Below, piece after piece: positions 8,483-17,249 of a stretch of DNA of 35,941 bases. Numbering within the stretch: position 1 is the first letter of the stretch; each line of letters starts with the position of its first letter. The notes under the pieces were generated by a model. The model made no database searches and had not been told where the DNA came from. It was given only the letters and a program-made list of their open reading frames with translations. Position numbers and translations under genes: made by a program. Location of the stretch: the IMG/VR virus record IMGVR_UViG_3300008266_000716, positions 1 through 35,941 of that record; one strand, given 5' to 3'. The DNA comes from a virus.

Positions 8483-9070
8483 ATGACTCCTATTACTTTA
8501 ACCTTATCATCTAGGATACCATTTGGTCAATATAAAGGTCGATTAGTATCTGATATTTTAAAATTAGATCCAAAATATCTTAAATGGTTGTGGGTTGAAA
8601 AAAAAGCAATTACTCCCGATAATACATTAAAACAAAGACTAAAAGAAAATATGAAAATTAAACAATTACGTGAAGCTATTAAACAAATAATTCGCAAAGA
8701 ACTAAACGAAAATCAGCCAGCTCCTTCTAAACCAGAAAGAGAAACTACTACTATTCCTGCTAGACCTGGTACTAAAGAAAAACCAGATGAAAAACGTAGA
8801 AAAATCGGCAGACCAGATGTAAAACCAGCTCCTAAAAATTTAAAGGAAGAGGAAATGATTAATAAAATTACCGCTCGTTTTATAAAAGCTAAAAAAACAA
8901 ACGAATCCGTAAATCCTAATTCAAAATATACCCCAAAATTTACTGATGAACAAATCAATAAAATGACGCTAAAACAAGCTGAATTTGCTTTAAAAAGTGT
9001 AATATATGTACCTCAAAATAAAGAAGTTAGAAATAAAATATTAGCTAGAATTAAACAATTGAAAAAATAA
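8483..9070 (+). CDS. ExoX-C-terminus-like/tagged fusion protein
   Basis: Protein of 195 residues from the first ATG. Residues 10-45 (IPFGQYKGRLVSDI ... YLKWLW) match the short 'PFGKYKG..[IL]...DP.YL.WL' module found at the C-terminus of exodeoxyribonuclease X-like proteins and in small stand-alone proteins. Residues 57-78 (MKIKQLREAIKQIIRKELNE) are a canonical copy of the shared tag, which elsewhere is at the extreme N-terminus. A Pro-rich basic linker (about 80-115) and a basic helical tail (FTDEQINKMTLKQAEFAL) follow. An in-frame ATG at 8651 would give a 139-residue protein starting exactly with the tag. Either start, or both, may be used. The stop overlaps the next ATG (TAATG). Confidence 0.65.
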   Translation: MTPITLTLSSRIPFGQYKGRLVSDILKLDPKYLKWLWVEKKAITPDNTLKQRLKENMKIKQLREAIKQIIRKELNENQPAPSKPERETTTIPARPGTKEKPDEKRRKIGRPDVKPAPKNLKEEEMINKITARFIKAKKTNESVNPNSKYTPKFTDEQINKMTLKQAEFALKSVIYVPQNKEVRNKILARIKQLKK

Positions 9071-10104
9071 TGAAAAAACGTTTACTAGAAGTAGAATACG
9101 AAGACATATTTAAACCTGAAACAATGGCTGCCTTAAAAGGCAAATCAGGTGAATCGTTGCGTGCTATGTTAGGTAATAAAAATCTAATGCAAACAATGAT
9201 GCGTTCTCAGGAATTACTAGGTCAAATTATTGAGGCTGAATCTGATTACCATATTGAATTAGCAATGATAGCCGAAATTATGGCTAGAGAAGCTTACCCT
9301 ATTTTAGATTATGCTAATGTAAAAATAGATGCTAAAATAGTAGGTATGGGTCAAGTTCAACAGAATAAAAATATAGCTAAAACAGCTGGAGATGGAGATG
9401 AAATAACTGTAGACGAAATACCATCAACTGATATTGAAGCTATGGAGAAAAAACGCCGTATAATCAACGGTATAACTCAAGGTGCTTCAGTACGTGGTTC
9501 TTTTGGTTTTTTACTATTTAGAGAACATTTAGATGATTTAAGCCCGGAATTAGTTGAAAAATACAACGAAATCATGAAATTGGTTTTCGGTATATATGAC
9601 GATGAAAATGCTATTGCTATGATGTTAGCGGCTCTTGGTCAAAAACAAAATATTAGTGGTGGATCATCTGAAATGGTATATGATGAAGAAAAAGAGCAAT
9701 TTATTATTAAAGCAAGAGCCTTTTGTTTTCCCATGTTATTTCATGAAATAATAAAAGGATTATATGAAATAGTAGGAACAGAAGGATTTGGATCTGATAA
9801 AGAACAGAATAAAGCCATTATTAATAAAATAGATATAGTATCAAATGAACCACGTGATTTTCAATACGGTAAATTTATTTATGATGCTTTATCAAATCTA
9901 TACAATCAAAGTAATATAAGTGATACTCGTGTTCGTGAATTATTCTTTGCTGAAGTATATAAACTAGAAGACAATGAGTTTCTCCCATTCATAGAAAATA
10001 TGATTAATACTACTTTAACCCCAACTCAAAAGAAATGGGCATCTGATACAATGAAAGAAATTGAATCTGATTTGAAAAAAGATGATTTACCTTTTGGAGT
10101 TTAA
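9070..10104 (+). CDS. Unknown 344-aa protein, probably virion-associated
   Basis: Not a family I can name. The N-terminus MKKRLLEVEYEDIFK is short and amphipathic but not a clear tag. The protein is mostly helical and acidic, with few cysteines and no catalytic signature. Residues 128-160 contain a Gly-rich helix (NGITQGASVRGSFGF). The C-terminal third (REFQYGKF... FIENMINTTL-like) is helical. Its start overlaps the stop of the preceding gene, so it is co-translated with it. Length, soluble character and the operon position suggest a virion or assembly protein, but this is context only. Confidence 0.65.
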   Translation: MKKRLLEVEYEDIFKPETMAALKGKSGESLRAMLGNKNLMQTMMRSQELLGQIIEAESDYHIELAMIAEIMAREAYPILDYANVKIDAKIVGMGQVQQNKNIAKTAGDGDEITVDEIPSTDIEAMEKKRRIINGITQGASVRGSFGFLLFREHLDDLSPELVEKYNEIMKLVFGIYDDENAIAMMLAALGQKQNISGGSSEMVYDEEKEQFIIKARAFCFPMLFHEIIKGLYEIVGTEGFGSDKEQNKAIINKIDIVSNEPRDFQYGKFIYDALSNLYNQSNISDTRVRELFFAEVYKLEDNEFLPFIENMINTTLTPTQKKWASDTMKEIESDLKKDDLPFGV

Positions 10105-10141
10105 AGAAAAAGATATTAACTTCCTTTAAAAGAAGTAAAGT

Positions 10142-10384
10142 ATGACAAAGACATTAAGAACAGGAGACGGTACTATAATACATTATAGTGATACAACGGG
10201 AGTAAATAAACTCCATAATTGGGATGGTCCTTCCTTAGTTCCTCAAGGTAACATGAAATTAGCGGAATATTACATTTATGGAATACAATATTCAAAAGAA
10301 GAATGGATAGATCGTAAACGTGATGCTAATGGATTACCATGGTTTAAAACCGCTATTGGTAAAAACACAGGAGCAAGAGTTTAA
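10142..10384 (+). CDS. Small conserved phage protein (WDGPS motif)
   Basis: Protein of 80 residues. It has the pattern LHNWDGPSLVPQGN...EYYIYGIQYSKEEWIDRKRD, resembling the '..N.DGPA......G..EYY.NG..[HY]' module I recall from many small T4-like phage proteins. The reading order of an aromatic-rich beta hairpin followed by a helix (SKEEWIDRKRD) fits that module. No enzymatic residues are evident and the function is unknown. It is followed by a weak terminator. Confidence 0.65.
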   Translation: MTKTLRTGDGTIIHYSDTTGVNKLHNWDGPSLVPQGNMKLAEYYIYGIQYSKEEWIDRKRDANGLPWFKTAIGKNTGARV

Positions 10385-10391
10385 AAAAATT

Positions 10392-10413
10392 GGGTCGTCA
10401 AGACCCTTTTTTT
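10392..10413 (+). terminator. Possible weak Rho-independent terminator
   Basis: Stem GGGTC (10392-10396) pairs with GACCC (10402-10406), loop GTCAA, then seven T. Only five base pairs, so it may act as an attenuator rather than a full stop. Confidence 0.6.
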
Positions 10414-10424
10414 ATCTTTAAAAC

Positions 10425-10655
10425 ATGAAACAATTTACAAGAACGTTTATTAACGATGACGGTACTACTTGTGTTTGGAAATATGATTTAGATAAATCTA
10501 CTAGTGGACCTATCGAAACAAGTACGTCTTACCCTAAAGAATATTTAAAAACTATAGAAAAAACCAAAAATAATAAAGTAGATCAAAAATATCTAAACCT
10601 AAATAATGGAAAATACGTGGGCTATGGTAGAGCAAAAGCATTAGGATTAATATAA
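10425..10655 (+). CDS. Small unknown protein
   Basis: Protein of 76 residues starting FTRTFINDDGTTCVWKYD, a short beta hairpin. Its charged C-terminus ends YLNLNNGKYVGYGRAKALGLI; the last 20 residues resemble the closing helix of small phage proteins with 'K.[VI]GYGRAK.LGL'. No function can be given. Leader A-rich (TTTAAAACATG); next gene 9 bases on. Confidence 0.55.
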   Translation: MKQFTRTFINDDGTTCVWKYDLDKSTSGPIETSTSYPKEYLKTIEKTKNNKVDQKYLNLNNGKYVGYGRAKALGLI

Positions 10656-10664
10656 AAACAACAC

Positions 10665-11186
10665 ATGAAAATAGGATTAGCAGGAACAGTATCAGTAGGC
10701 AAAAGCACTTTAGTTAAAGAGCTAGCTAAATCAGAACAATTTAAAGATTACCATATTGCCACAGAACGTAGTAAGTATTTACGTGATCAAGGAATATCAT
10801 TGAATGATGATTCAACAACTAAAGGACAGTTTGTATTTGCTGCTGAACGTAGTTTAGAATTAATGCATGATAATTTATTAACTGATAGAACAATATATGA
10901 TGTTTGTGCGTTTACATTAAGCGCTAAATCAATTAGTTATAATGATAAGATTAAGTTAATTGAATCGTTTATTACTATAAGGAATGATTATGATTTAATT
11001 ATTTATGTGTCACCTGAGGGTGTTAATATTGAAGATAATGGCGTTAGAACAACAGATGCTGAATATCGTATGAAAATAGATTTTGCTATTCGTGGATTAT
11101 TAAAAGAATACCCACCAGTAAAATTGATAGAAATTAAAGGATCAACAGAAGAACGCATTAATTTAATACTTTCCCAAATAAACTAA
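10665..11186 (+). CDS. P-loop nucleoside/nucleotide kinase-like ATPase (AAA_28/NadR-like)
   Basis: Protein of 173 residues. The P-loop is GTVSVGKST (residues 7-15), followed by a helix. DRTIYDVCAF (about 74-83) is the D-R-[ST]-.-.-D-piece characteristic of NadR-like and deoxynucleoside-kinase-like P-loop kinases. NGVRTTDAEYR (about 126-136) matches the arginine-containing lid region of the same group. The core ends in a conserved IEIKGSTEERI strand-turn-helix. It probably phosphorylates a nucleoside, a nucleotide or nicotinamide riboside; the substrate cannot be told from sequence. It is untagged and so expected to act in the infected cell. Confidence 0.8.
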   Translation: MKIGLAGTVSVGKSTLVKELAKSEQFKDYHIATERSKYLRDQGISLNDDSTTKGQFVFAAERSLELMHDNLLTDRTIYDVCAFTLSAKSISYNDKIKLIESFITIRNDYDLIIYVSPEGVNIEDNGVRTTDAEYRMKIDFAIRGLLKEYPPVKLIEIKGSTEERINLILSQIN

Positions 11187-11193
11187 TATTTAT
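11186..11193 (+). promoter_or_regulatory. ATATTTAT box overlapping first ATG at 11192
   Basis: Exact octamer overlapping the kinase stop region and the first possible ATG (ATATTTATG). This overlap is one reason to prefer the ATG at 11219, which is 25 bases downstream. Confidence 0.45.
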
Positions 11194-11218
11194 GCACACA
11201 GAAATAAACGCAAATATC

Positions 11219-12133
11219 ATGACTCCTAAACAAATACGTGTTTTAGTTAAAGAAGTAATATCAGAAGTAGGATTATTTACCTTAAAAAACCCGGTAGACG
11301 CTACTAAAGGTCTATCAACAGTAATTGATCCTGATGATAACACAGAAAAATCATCTGCTTTTCAACAAAAATACAAGAAAGTAACAGAAATGGCTCGTAA
11401 AGCTAAAGGATACCAAATTGTAAATCCTGAATTTGATACTACACCATATGCTGATAAAACAATAAGTGGGATATCAATGGCTTCTATTATTGATTATATT
11501 AAAACAAATCCCGGTGTAGAAAAAAAAGATATTCAAACTCAATTTAATTTTGTTCGCCCACAGATAGCTAACGCATTGATAAATGGTTTAAAAGATGCTG
11601 GTATTATAGCTAAAATGGGTGAGATAGAGGTAGATGATGAAACAGGAGAAGTAATAGTAACGGATGAACCTGTAACCCAAACATCACGAGCAGGTGCTGA
11701 AGATTTTTTCATTGGTAATAGAGCAAGTAATTTTTTTACATCAGGTGAACCTAGTTCATCAAACGATGAAATAGAATTTCCTGAAGAACCAGAGATGCCT
11801 GAATTACCAATAAATAAATTATCTTCAATAGGAGGATTATCCGACGAGGACTATAATGCTTGGATGGATTATTCTAAATTTAAAGAACGTTTAGCTAGAA
11901 CTAAAAGTGCCTTAATACAAGTTAAAAAAATGAGTAGAGGTAGAGATGATTTATCATTAGGTTCAGATGAAATGGAACGTTTAACTAAATTAAAAGCATC
12001 TCTTGAACAACGTATGCAAAATGTTGTAAATTCAAACGAATATGTTAAAAATAAAGTAGAACAAGAAAAAAATATTCCTTCTGAAAATGAATTAATAGAA
12101 AGATTTCAAAAATTAGCAAACATAGATCAATGA
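11219..12133 (+). CDS. Tagged protein ending in scaffold-like LANI motif
   Basis: An ATG at 11192 opens the frame, but I choose 11219. It puts the shared tag (MTPKQIRVLVKEVISEVGL) at the N-terminus, as in the other tagged proteins, and frees the ATATTTAT box. The product is about 304 residues. Residues 80-140 (after a variable linker) read like a winged-helix fold: SMASIIDYIKTNPGVEKKDIQTQF...IANALINGLKDAGIIAKMGEI. An acidic Pro-rich linker follows (EFPEEPEMPELP), then a coiled coil. The C-terminus ERFQKLANIDQ matches the end of the scaffold protein (SRMQKLANIIK). It could bind DNA and be packaged with it; that is inference. Stop and next start overlap (ATGA). Confidence 0.7.
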   Translation: MTPKQIRVLVKEVISEVGLFTLKNPVDATKGLSTVIDPDDNTEKSSAFQQKYKKVTEMARKAKGYQIVNPEFDTTPYADKTISGISMASIIDYIKTNPGVEKKDIQTQFNFVRPQIANALINGLKDAGIIAKMGEIEVDDETGEVIVTDEPVTQTSRAGAEDFFIGNRASNFFTSGEPSSSNDEIEFPEEPEMPELPINKLSSIGGLSDEDYNAWMDYSKFKERLARTKSALIQVKKMSRGRDDLSLGSDEMERLTKLKASLEQRMQNVVNSNEYVKNKVEQEKNIPSENELIERFQKLANIDQ

Positions 12134-12792
12134 AAAATAATATAATTTCAGTTTTAATAGGAGTTTTAATCGGTTTTATAATTAATACTAAAACATGCAA
12201 TAATTTTTATATAAATAAAAATTTTGAACATATAAATGATAGTTTAGATAAGGTAGTTGATTCGTTAGATAATATCATAATACAAGAAAATCAAACTATT
12301 GCAAAATTAAACAAAAAAGATTCATTATTAATATTAAAAGTAGAAAATTTAACTAAACAAAGAAACGAAGCTAAAGAAGAAGCTCGTAAAAAAGCAAACA
12401 ATCCTAATTTACATAATACTGATACTTTACTTAGTTTTTATGCATGTAGGTATCCAACAGATGATAAAAATATATTAAACTTACCTAAAATTACATTATT
12501 AAATGTTGCCAAAGAATTAATATTATGTGATGGTACTCAAAAAGAATTAAAAATAGCAGATAGTACAATTTTTATTTTAAATGAACGTATTTTTGTTAAA
12601 GATACTACAATAAATTCATATAAAACTAAAGATACTACATATCAAGCTATAATTAAAACTAAAGATGCTAAATATAATAATTTAGATAATGAATATAAAA
12701 CAGTAAAACAATCAAATAACAAACTAAAAAAATATACAGCATGTACATCTATTTGGGCTACTATAATGACGGCTTTATATATTCTTAAATAA
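12130..12792 (+). CDS. Membrane-anchored coiled-coil protein
   Basis: Protein of 220 residues. Residues 4-19 (IISVLIGVLIGFIINT) are a hydrophobic N-terminal anchor. Residues 30-90 and 140-200 are long charged helices with heptad-like spacing, and residues 203-219 (ACTSIWATIMTALYILK) are a second hydrophobic helix at the very end. Two cysteines and a basic pattern surround the first segment. A short membrane segment followed by a coiled coil recalls an inner-membrane spanin (Rz), but a terminal second membrane helix is not usual there. No lysis gene was recognised nearby. It overlaps the preceding gene by four bases. Confidence 0.65.
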   Translation: MKNNIISVLIGVLIGFIINTKTCNNFYINKNFEHINDSLDKVVDSLDNIIIQENQTIAKLNKKDSLLILKVENLTKQRNEAKEEARKKANNPNLHNTDTLLSFYACRYPTDDKNILNLPKITLLNVAKELILCDGTQKELKIADSTIFILNERIFVKDTTINSYKTKDTTYQAIIKTKDAKYNNLDNEYKTVKQSNNKLKKYTACTSIWATIMTALYILK

Positions 12793-12798
12793 TCTTAT

Positions 12799-12806
12799 AT
12801 ATTTAT
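12799..12806 (+). promoter_or_regulatory. ATATTTAT box upstream of terL
   Basis: Exact octamer (TATATATTTATATAC) 22 bases after... the stop region of the membrane protein and 22 bases before the terL ATG; a good candidate for the head-operon leader. Confidence 0.5.
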
Positions 12807-12828
12807 ATACATAGTTTACGTATATAAT

Positions 12829-14427
12829 ATGACAGATCAACAACAGATAAAAGAAATTATAAAGCAAGAATATATTAAATGTGCTACTGATCCAATACAT
12901 TTTTTTAGAAAATATTGTTATATTACACATCCTATGAAAGGTCGTGTATTATTTCATTTATATCCTTTCCAAGCTGATACATTACAAGAAATTAGAGATA
13001 ATCGTTTTAGTATTATCAATAAATCTCGCCAGTTAGGTATATCAACTTTAGTAGCTGGTTATTCTTTATGGATTATGTTATTTCATAAGGATAAAACAAT
13101 ATTATGTATTGCTACTAAACAAGAAACTGCTAAAGGTATGGTTGATAAAGTACAATTTATGTATAATAACCTTCCTAGCTGGTTAAGGGGTAACCAAAAA
13201 CCTGAAACTAATAATAAATTATCTCTTAAACTACCTAATAACTCTCAAATTGTAGCAACATCAGCGGCTTCAGATGCTGGTCGATCATACGCAGTGTCTT
13301 TATTATTAGTAGATGAAGCAGCGTTTATTGAAGGTATTGATAAAATATATACTAGTATTAAACCAACTATTGCTACTGGTGGTGGTATTATAGCTTTATC
13401 TTCACCTAATGGGGTAGGTAATTGGTTTCATAAAATGTATACTTTAGCTGAACAAGGTAAAGGTGATTTTAAACCTATTAAATTACCATGGAATCTCCAC
13501 CCAGATCGTGTAGCACCTATTGATCCAGGTTGGGAAGAACGTGAAAGAGCAAATATGTCTCCACGTGAATTTGCACAAGAATATGACTGTGACTTTTTAG
13601 GCTCAGGTAATACCGTAGTAGATTCAAATATGTTAAGTTTTTATGAACAAACATATATTCAAGATCCTATAGAAAAACGACTAATGGGAGGAGATTTATG
13701 GATATGGCAATACCCAGATTATTCTAAAACTTATATAGTATCTGCTGATGTTGCTCGTGGTGATGCAACTGATTATTCTACTTTTCATGTTATTGATTTA
13801 GAAAACTGTGAACAGGTAGCAGAGTATAAATCTCAAGTTAGTACTCGTGAATTTGGTCATGTATTAGTTTCTATAGCTAGTGAATATAATAATGCTTTAT
13901 TAGTAGTAGAAAACGCAAATATCGGATGGGATGTTGTAAATACCATTTTAGAAAGAGGATATCCTAATTTATATTATTCACCTAGATCATACGGTGAACT
14001 AAATTTAGATAAATGGATGGCTAAAATGGAAAGTAATAATACAGTTCCTGGTTTTACTAACTCTACTCGTACAAGACCACTTGTTATATCCAAAATGGAG
14101 ACGTATATTAGAGAAAGATCTTTTATATTCCATTCTAAACGTTTATTAGAAGAATTACGTGTATTCATTTGGCAAAATGGTAAAGCACAAGCACAGAATG
14201 GATATAATGATGACTTAGTAATAGCATTAGGTATTGGTTTATTTGTTAGAGATACTGGTTTAAAATTTAGTACTCAAGGATTAGATTTAACAAGAGCAAC
14301 ATTAATGAGCATAAGCAACTCTAGTACTCCAGGAATGTATAATAATATTCAATCTGGGTTTCAAAATCCATATCAAATGGATAACGGTATGGGTGGGGTA
14401 GAAAATATTAGTTGGTTATTAGGTTAA
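12829..14427 (+). CDS. terL: Terminase large subunit (T4 gp17-like)
   Basis: Motor that pumps DNA into the prohead and cuts the concatemer. Protein of 532 residues. The ATPase P-loop region is NKSRQLGIST (residues 64-73), aligned with T4 SRQLGKT; the usual lysine is replaced by Ile, a deviant Walker A seen in several terminases. Walker B is LLLVDEAAF (158-166) and the coupling motif is ALSSPNGVGNW (189-199). The RNase H-like nuclease follows: SADVARGDATDYS (D307), VVENANIGWD (E361), NDDLVIALGIG (D461). All are in the T4 gp17 order. The leader is TATAATATG with no Shine-Dalgarno. It starts the head gene run; the portal follows 29 bases later. Confidence 0.97.
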   Translation: MTDQQQIKEIIKQEYIKCATDPIHFFRKYCYITHPMKGRVLFHLYPFQADTLQEIRDNRFSIINKSRQLGISTLVAGYSLWIMLFHKDKTILCIATKQETAKGMVDKVQFMYNNLPSWLRGNQKPETNNKLSLKLPNNSQIVATSAASDAGRSYAVSLLLVDEAAFIEGIDKIYTSIKPTIATGGGIIALSSPNGVGNWFHKMYTLAEQGKGDFKPIKLPWNLHPDRVAPIDPGWEERERANMSPREFAQEYDCDFLGSGNTVVDSNMLSFYEQTYIQDPIEKRLMGGDLWIWQYPDYSKTYIVSADVARGDATDYSTFHVIDLENCEQVAEYKSQVSTREFGHVLVSIASEYNNALLVVENANIGWDVVNTILERGYPNLYYSPRSYGELNLDKWMAKMESNNTVPGFTNSTRTRPLVISKMETYIRERSFIFHSKRLLEELRVFIWQNGKAQAQNGYNDDLVIALGIGLFVRDTGLKFSTQGLDLTRATLMSISNSSTPGMYNNIQSGFQNPYQMDNGMGGVENISWLLG

Positions 14428-14428
14428 C

Positions 14429-14436
14429 ATATTTAT
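14429..14436 (+). promoter_or_regulatory. ATATTTAT box upstream of portal gene
   Basis: Exact octamer immediately after the terL stop, 20 bases before the portal ATG. Confidence 0.45.
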
Positions 14437-14456
14437 TAATATATTAAATATATAAA

Positions 14457-16361
14457 ATGGCAGAAAATAATATAAATAATACAGGATTATTTGGACAATT
14501 AAAACGTCTATTTAGTACTGATGTTATCATTAGAAACGTAGGTGGAAAACAACTAAAAACAATAGATGTTGACCGCATTCAAGCATATGGTAATGTAAAA
14601 ACAAATGCATTGATTGATAGGTTTACTAAACTTCATAGATATGGAGCTAACATGCCTTATAATCCTACGATGAATTATCAAACACTTCGTATTCAGTTAT
14701 ATACTGATTATGAAGCTATGGATACTGAATCTATTATAGCATCCGCTCTAGATATTGTAGCTGATGAAGCCACATTAAAAAATGAAACAGGAGAAATAAT
14801 CCAAATTAGAAGTTCAGATGAAAATATTCAACGTATATTATATAATTTATTCTATGATATATTAAATATTGAGTTTAATTTATGGGTATGGATTAGAAAT
14901 ATGTGTAAATATGGTGATTTTTATTTACACTTAGACATAGCTGAAAAATTTGGAGTATATAATGTAGCTCCATTATCCGGTTATGATATGGTTCGTGAAG
15001 AAGGAACAGATCCTGAAAATCCAAATTACGTATGTTTTAAGATAGATCCAATGGTTATTGCTGCTGGTGGTATTAGTAGTCGCTTAAAAGATAGAGATGG
15101 AAAAATTCAATTTGAAAATTACGAAATAGCTCACTTTAGACTATTAGCAGATGCTAACTATCTTCCTTATGGTAGATCATATATAGAACCAGCTCGTAAA
15201 ACTTATAAACAATACATTTTAATGAAAGATGCGATGTTATTACATCGTATAACTCGCGCTCCAGAAAAACGTATATTTTATGTTGATATCGGAAACATGC
15301 CACCGAATGAAGTTGATGGATATATGGAGCGTTTAAAACAAAAAATGAAAAAAACTCCTTATATTGATCAAAATACAGGTGAATATAATTTAAAATATAA
15401 CATGATGAATGTTATGGAGGATTTTTATATACCTCAACGTGGTGCTAATTCAAATACTAAAATAGATACTATTAAAGGTTTAGAATACAATGCTATTGAT
15501 GACGTAAACTTTTTACGTGATGAAATGTTAGCAGCTCTTAAAGTACCTAAAGCATTTTTTGGATTTGAAAAAGATTTAACTGGTAAAGCTACATTAGCTG
15601 CTGAAGATATTCGCTTTGCTCGTACAGTAGAACGTATTCAACGTATTACTCTATCAGAATTATATAAAATAGCATTAGTTCATTTATATGTTCAAGGATA
15701 TGATGGTGAATCATTAGGTAATTTTGAGTTATCATTGACTACTCCTTCAATTATATATGATCAAGAAAAAATAGCTATATGGAAAGAAAAAGTTTCACTA
15801 GCTAAAGAGTTATTAGATACTAATTTAGTTCCATCTGATTGGATTTATGATAATGTATTTAAACTATCAGAAGACATATACGATGAATTACGTGATTTAG
15901 TAATGGAAGATAAAAAACGTTTATTCCGCTTAGGTCAGATAGAAAATGAGGGTAATGATCCGGCTAAATCAGGTAAATCATATGGAACACCTCATGACTT
16001 AGCCGCATTATATGGTCGTGGTAGAACAGGAATGGAAGCACAACAAAGTGTACCTGGAGGATATAATGAAAAAGCTCCAATAGGTCGTCCAAAAGAAAAA
16101 TCTTCTATTATAAACACACAAAAAGACCCATTAGGTAAGGATAGATTAGGTAAAAAAGGTATGAATACTTTATATACTGCCAATAAACCTAGCAATGATA
16201 TGGAAAATAATACGCCTAAAGGCGGTTCTCCATTAGCATTAACTGAATTACACAAAAATAAACATTTATTTGAGTCTATAAATCATCTAAGAAAAGAAAT
16301 AGTATATAATACTGACTTAGATTCTGACTTATTATCTGAAAAAAATATTAAGGACATATAA
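14457..16361 (+). CDS. 20: Portal protein (T4 gp20-like)
   Basis: Dodecameric portal ring at the head vertex through which DNA is packaged and ejected, and the docking point for the neck. Protein of 634 residues; T4 gp20 is about 524, the extra length being mostly a low-complexity C-terminus. Diagnostic stretches match T4: MLLHRITRAPEKRIFYVDIGNMPP (about 261-284, versus [20 protein letters not shown]) and the following YIDQNTGEYN...NMMEDF...QRGANSNTKIDTIKG region. FLRDEMLAALKVP (about 350-362) aligns with FRQALYMALRVP. The C-terminal 130 residues (G/K-rich, ending KNIKDI) have no T4 counterpart. Confidence 0.97.
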   Translation: MAENNINNTGLFGQLKRLFSTDVIIRNVGGKQLKTIDVDRIQAYGNVKTNALIDRFTKLHRYGANMPYNPTMNYQTLRIQLYTDYEAMDTESIIASALDIVADEATLKNETGEIIQIRSSDENIQRILYNLFYDILNIEFNLWVWIRNMCKYGDFYLHLDIAEKFGVYNVAPLSGYDMVREEGTDPENPNYVCFKIDPMVIAAGGISSRLKDRDGKIQFENYEIAHFRLLADANYLPYGRSYIEPARKTYKQYILMKDAMLLHRITRAPEKRIFYVDIGNMPPNEVDGYMERLKQKMKKTPYIDQNTGEYNLKYNMMNVMEDFYIPQRGANSNTKIDTIKGLEYNAIDDVNFLRDEMLAALKVPKAFFGFEKDLTGKATLAAEDIRFARTVERIQRITLSELYKIALVHLYVQGYDGESLGNFELSLTTPSIIYDQEKIAIWKEKVSLAKELLDTNLVPSDWIYDNVFKLSEDIYDELRDLVMEDKKRLFRLGQIENEGNDPAKSGKSYGTPHDLAALYGRGRTGMEAQQSVPGGYNEKAPIGRPKEKSSIINTQKDPLGKDRLGKKGMNTLYTANKPSNDMENNTPKGGSPLALTELHKNKHLFESINHLRKEIVYNTDLDSDLLSEKNIKDI

Positions 16362-16368
16362 TCATTAC

Positions 16369-16376
16369 ATATTTAT
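16369..16376 (+). promoter_or_regulatory. ATATTTAT box upstream of gene at 16395
   Basis: Exact octamer 18 bases before the ATG, in the 33-base gap after the portal gene. Confidence 0.45.
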
Positions 16377-16394
16377 AGACAGTGCATATTTTCT

Positions 16395-17249
16395 ATGAAG
16401 ATTAAACATAACAAATTTCGTAACACCGGAGTATTATTTGAGCTTTTAACTAGACAAATAACTAGTGATATCATATCTAATAAAGATTCATCAGCAGTAG
16501 GTTTAGTTAAAAAGTATTTTAATAAAACTGAATTAGCTAAAGAATATAAATTATATCAAATTCTTATAAGTTCTAAATCACTTACTGAGAGTAAAGCTGA
16601 AGTATTTATAAATAGTACTTTAAATGCTTCTTTACGTTTAAATAAATCTACTTTACGTAAAGAAAAATATAATTTAATTAAAGAAATTCGCGAACAGTAT
16701 AATATAGAAGAATTTTTTAAAACCAAAATTAATCATTATTCACAATATGCTGCTATTTATAATCTAGTAGAGGCTCAAAATTCAAGTGAATTTATTGAAC
16801 CTAATCAAATTATAAATAATAAAATAACATTGCTTGAACATATTACTCGTAAAGAAGTAAATAAAGACCAAGTTAAAGATCGTATTCTTGAAGAATATGC
16901 TAATATGGATAAAGGTACTCGTTTATTAGCTTATAGAGTATTATTAGAAAGATTTAATAAGAAATATTCTACTTTAAATAATAAACAAAAAACAGTATTA
17001 AAAGAATATATTAATAATATTACTAATACAACTGCATTAAAAGAATTTGTTAATACTCAATATGTTTTAATTACTAAAGAACTAACAGAATTAGTTAAAA
17101 ATGTTGAGGATAAAACAATTCAGATTAAACTAAATGAAGTAGCTACTCTATTACAGCCTATTAGTAAAACTCAAAATGTAAAAGATGAAAATATTATCTC
17201 TTTACTTCAATATCATCAATTAATTAACGAATTAACCTCTATTAAATAA
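16395..17249 (+). CDS. Unknown 284-aa helical protein, head-operon
   Basis: Starts KIKHNKFRNTGVLFELLTRQITSDI and is almost wholly helical and highly charged (many Lys/Glu, few aromatics). In T4 the slots after gene 20 hold the prohead core proteins 67 and 68. The length and composition do not match those, so I do not assign one. I recall proteins with the 'KFRNTGVLFELLTRQIT.D.L' start lying next to the portal gene in other T4-like phages, without a known function. An assembly or core role is inferred. The stop overlaps the next start (TAATG). Confidence 0.7.
   Translation: MKIKHNKFRNTGVLFELLTRQITSDIISNKDSSAVGLVKKYFNKTELAKEYKLYQILISSKSLTESKAEVFINSTLNASLRLNKSTLRKEKYNLIKEIREQYNIEEFFKTKINHYSQYAAIYNLVEAQNSSEFIEPNQIINNKITLLEHITRKEVNKDQVKDRILEEYANMDKGTRLLAYRVLLERFNKKYSTLNNKQKTVLKEYINNITNTTALKEFVNTQYVLITKELTELVKNVEDKTIQIKLNEVATLLQPISKTQNVKDENIISLLQYHQLINELTSIK

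Noticed and set aside
10119-10136. Hairpin ACTTC...GAAGT before the gene at 10142
   Set aside because: Only five pairs and no T-run after it; not enough for a terminator.
11192-11218. ATG 11192 as the start of the tagged protein
   Set aside because: It would sit in the ATATTTAT box and put nine residues before the tag; ATG 11219 matches all other tagged proteins. Not excluded, only less likely.
12130-12792. Spanin (Rz) assignment
   Set aside because: It has an N-terminal anchor and coiled coil, but a second membrane helix at the end and no neighbouring lysis genes; left as membrane protein of unknown role.
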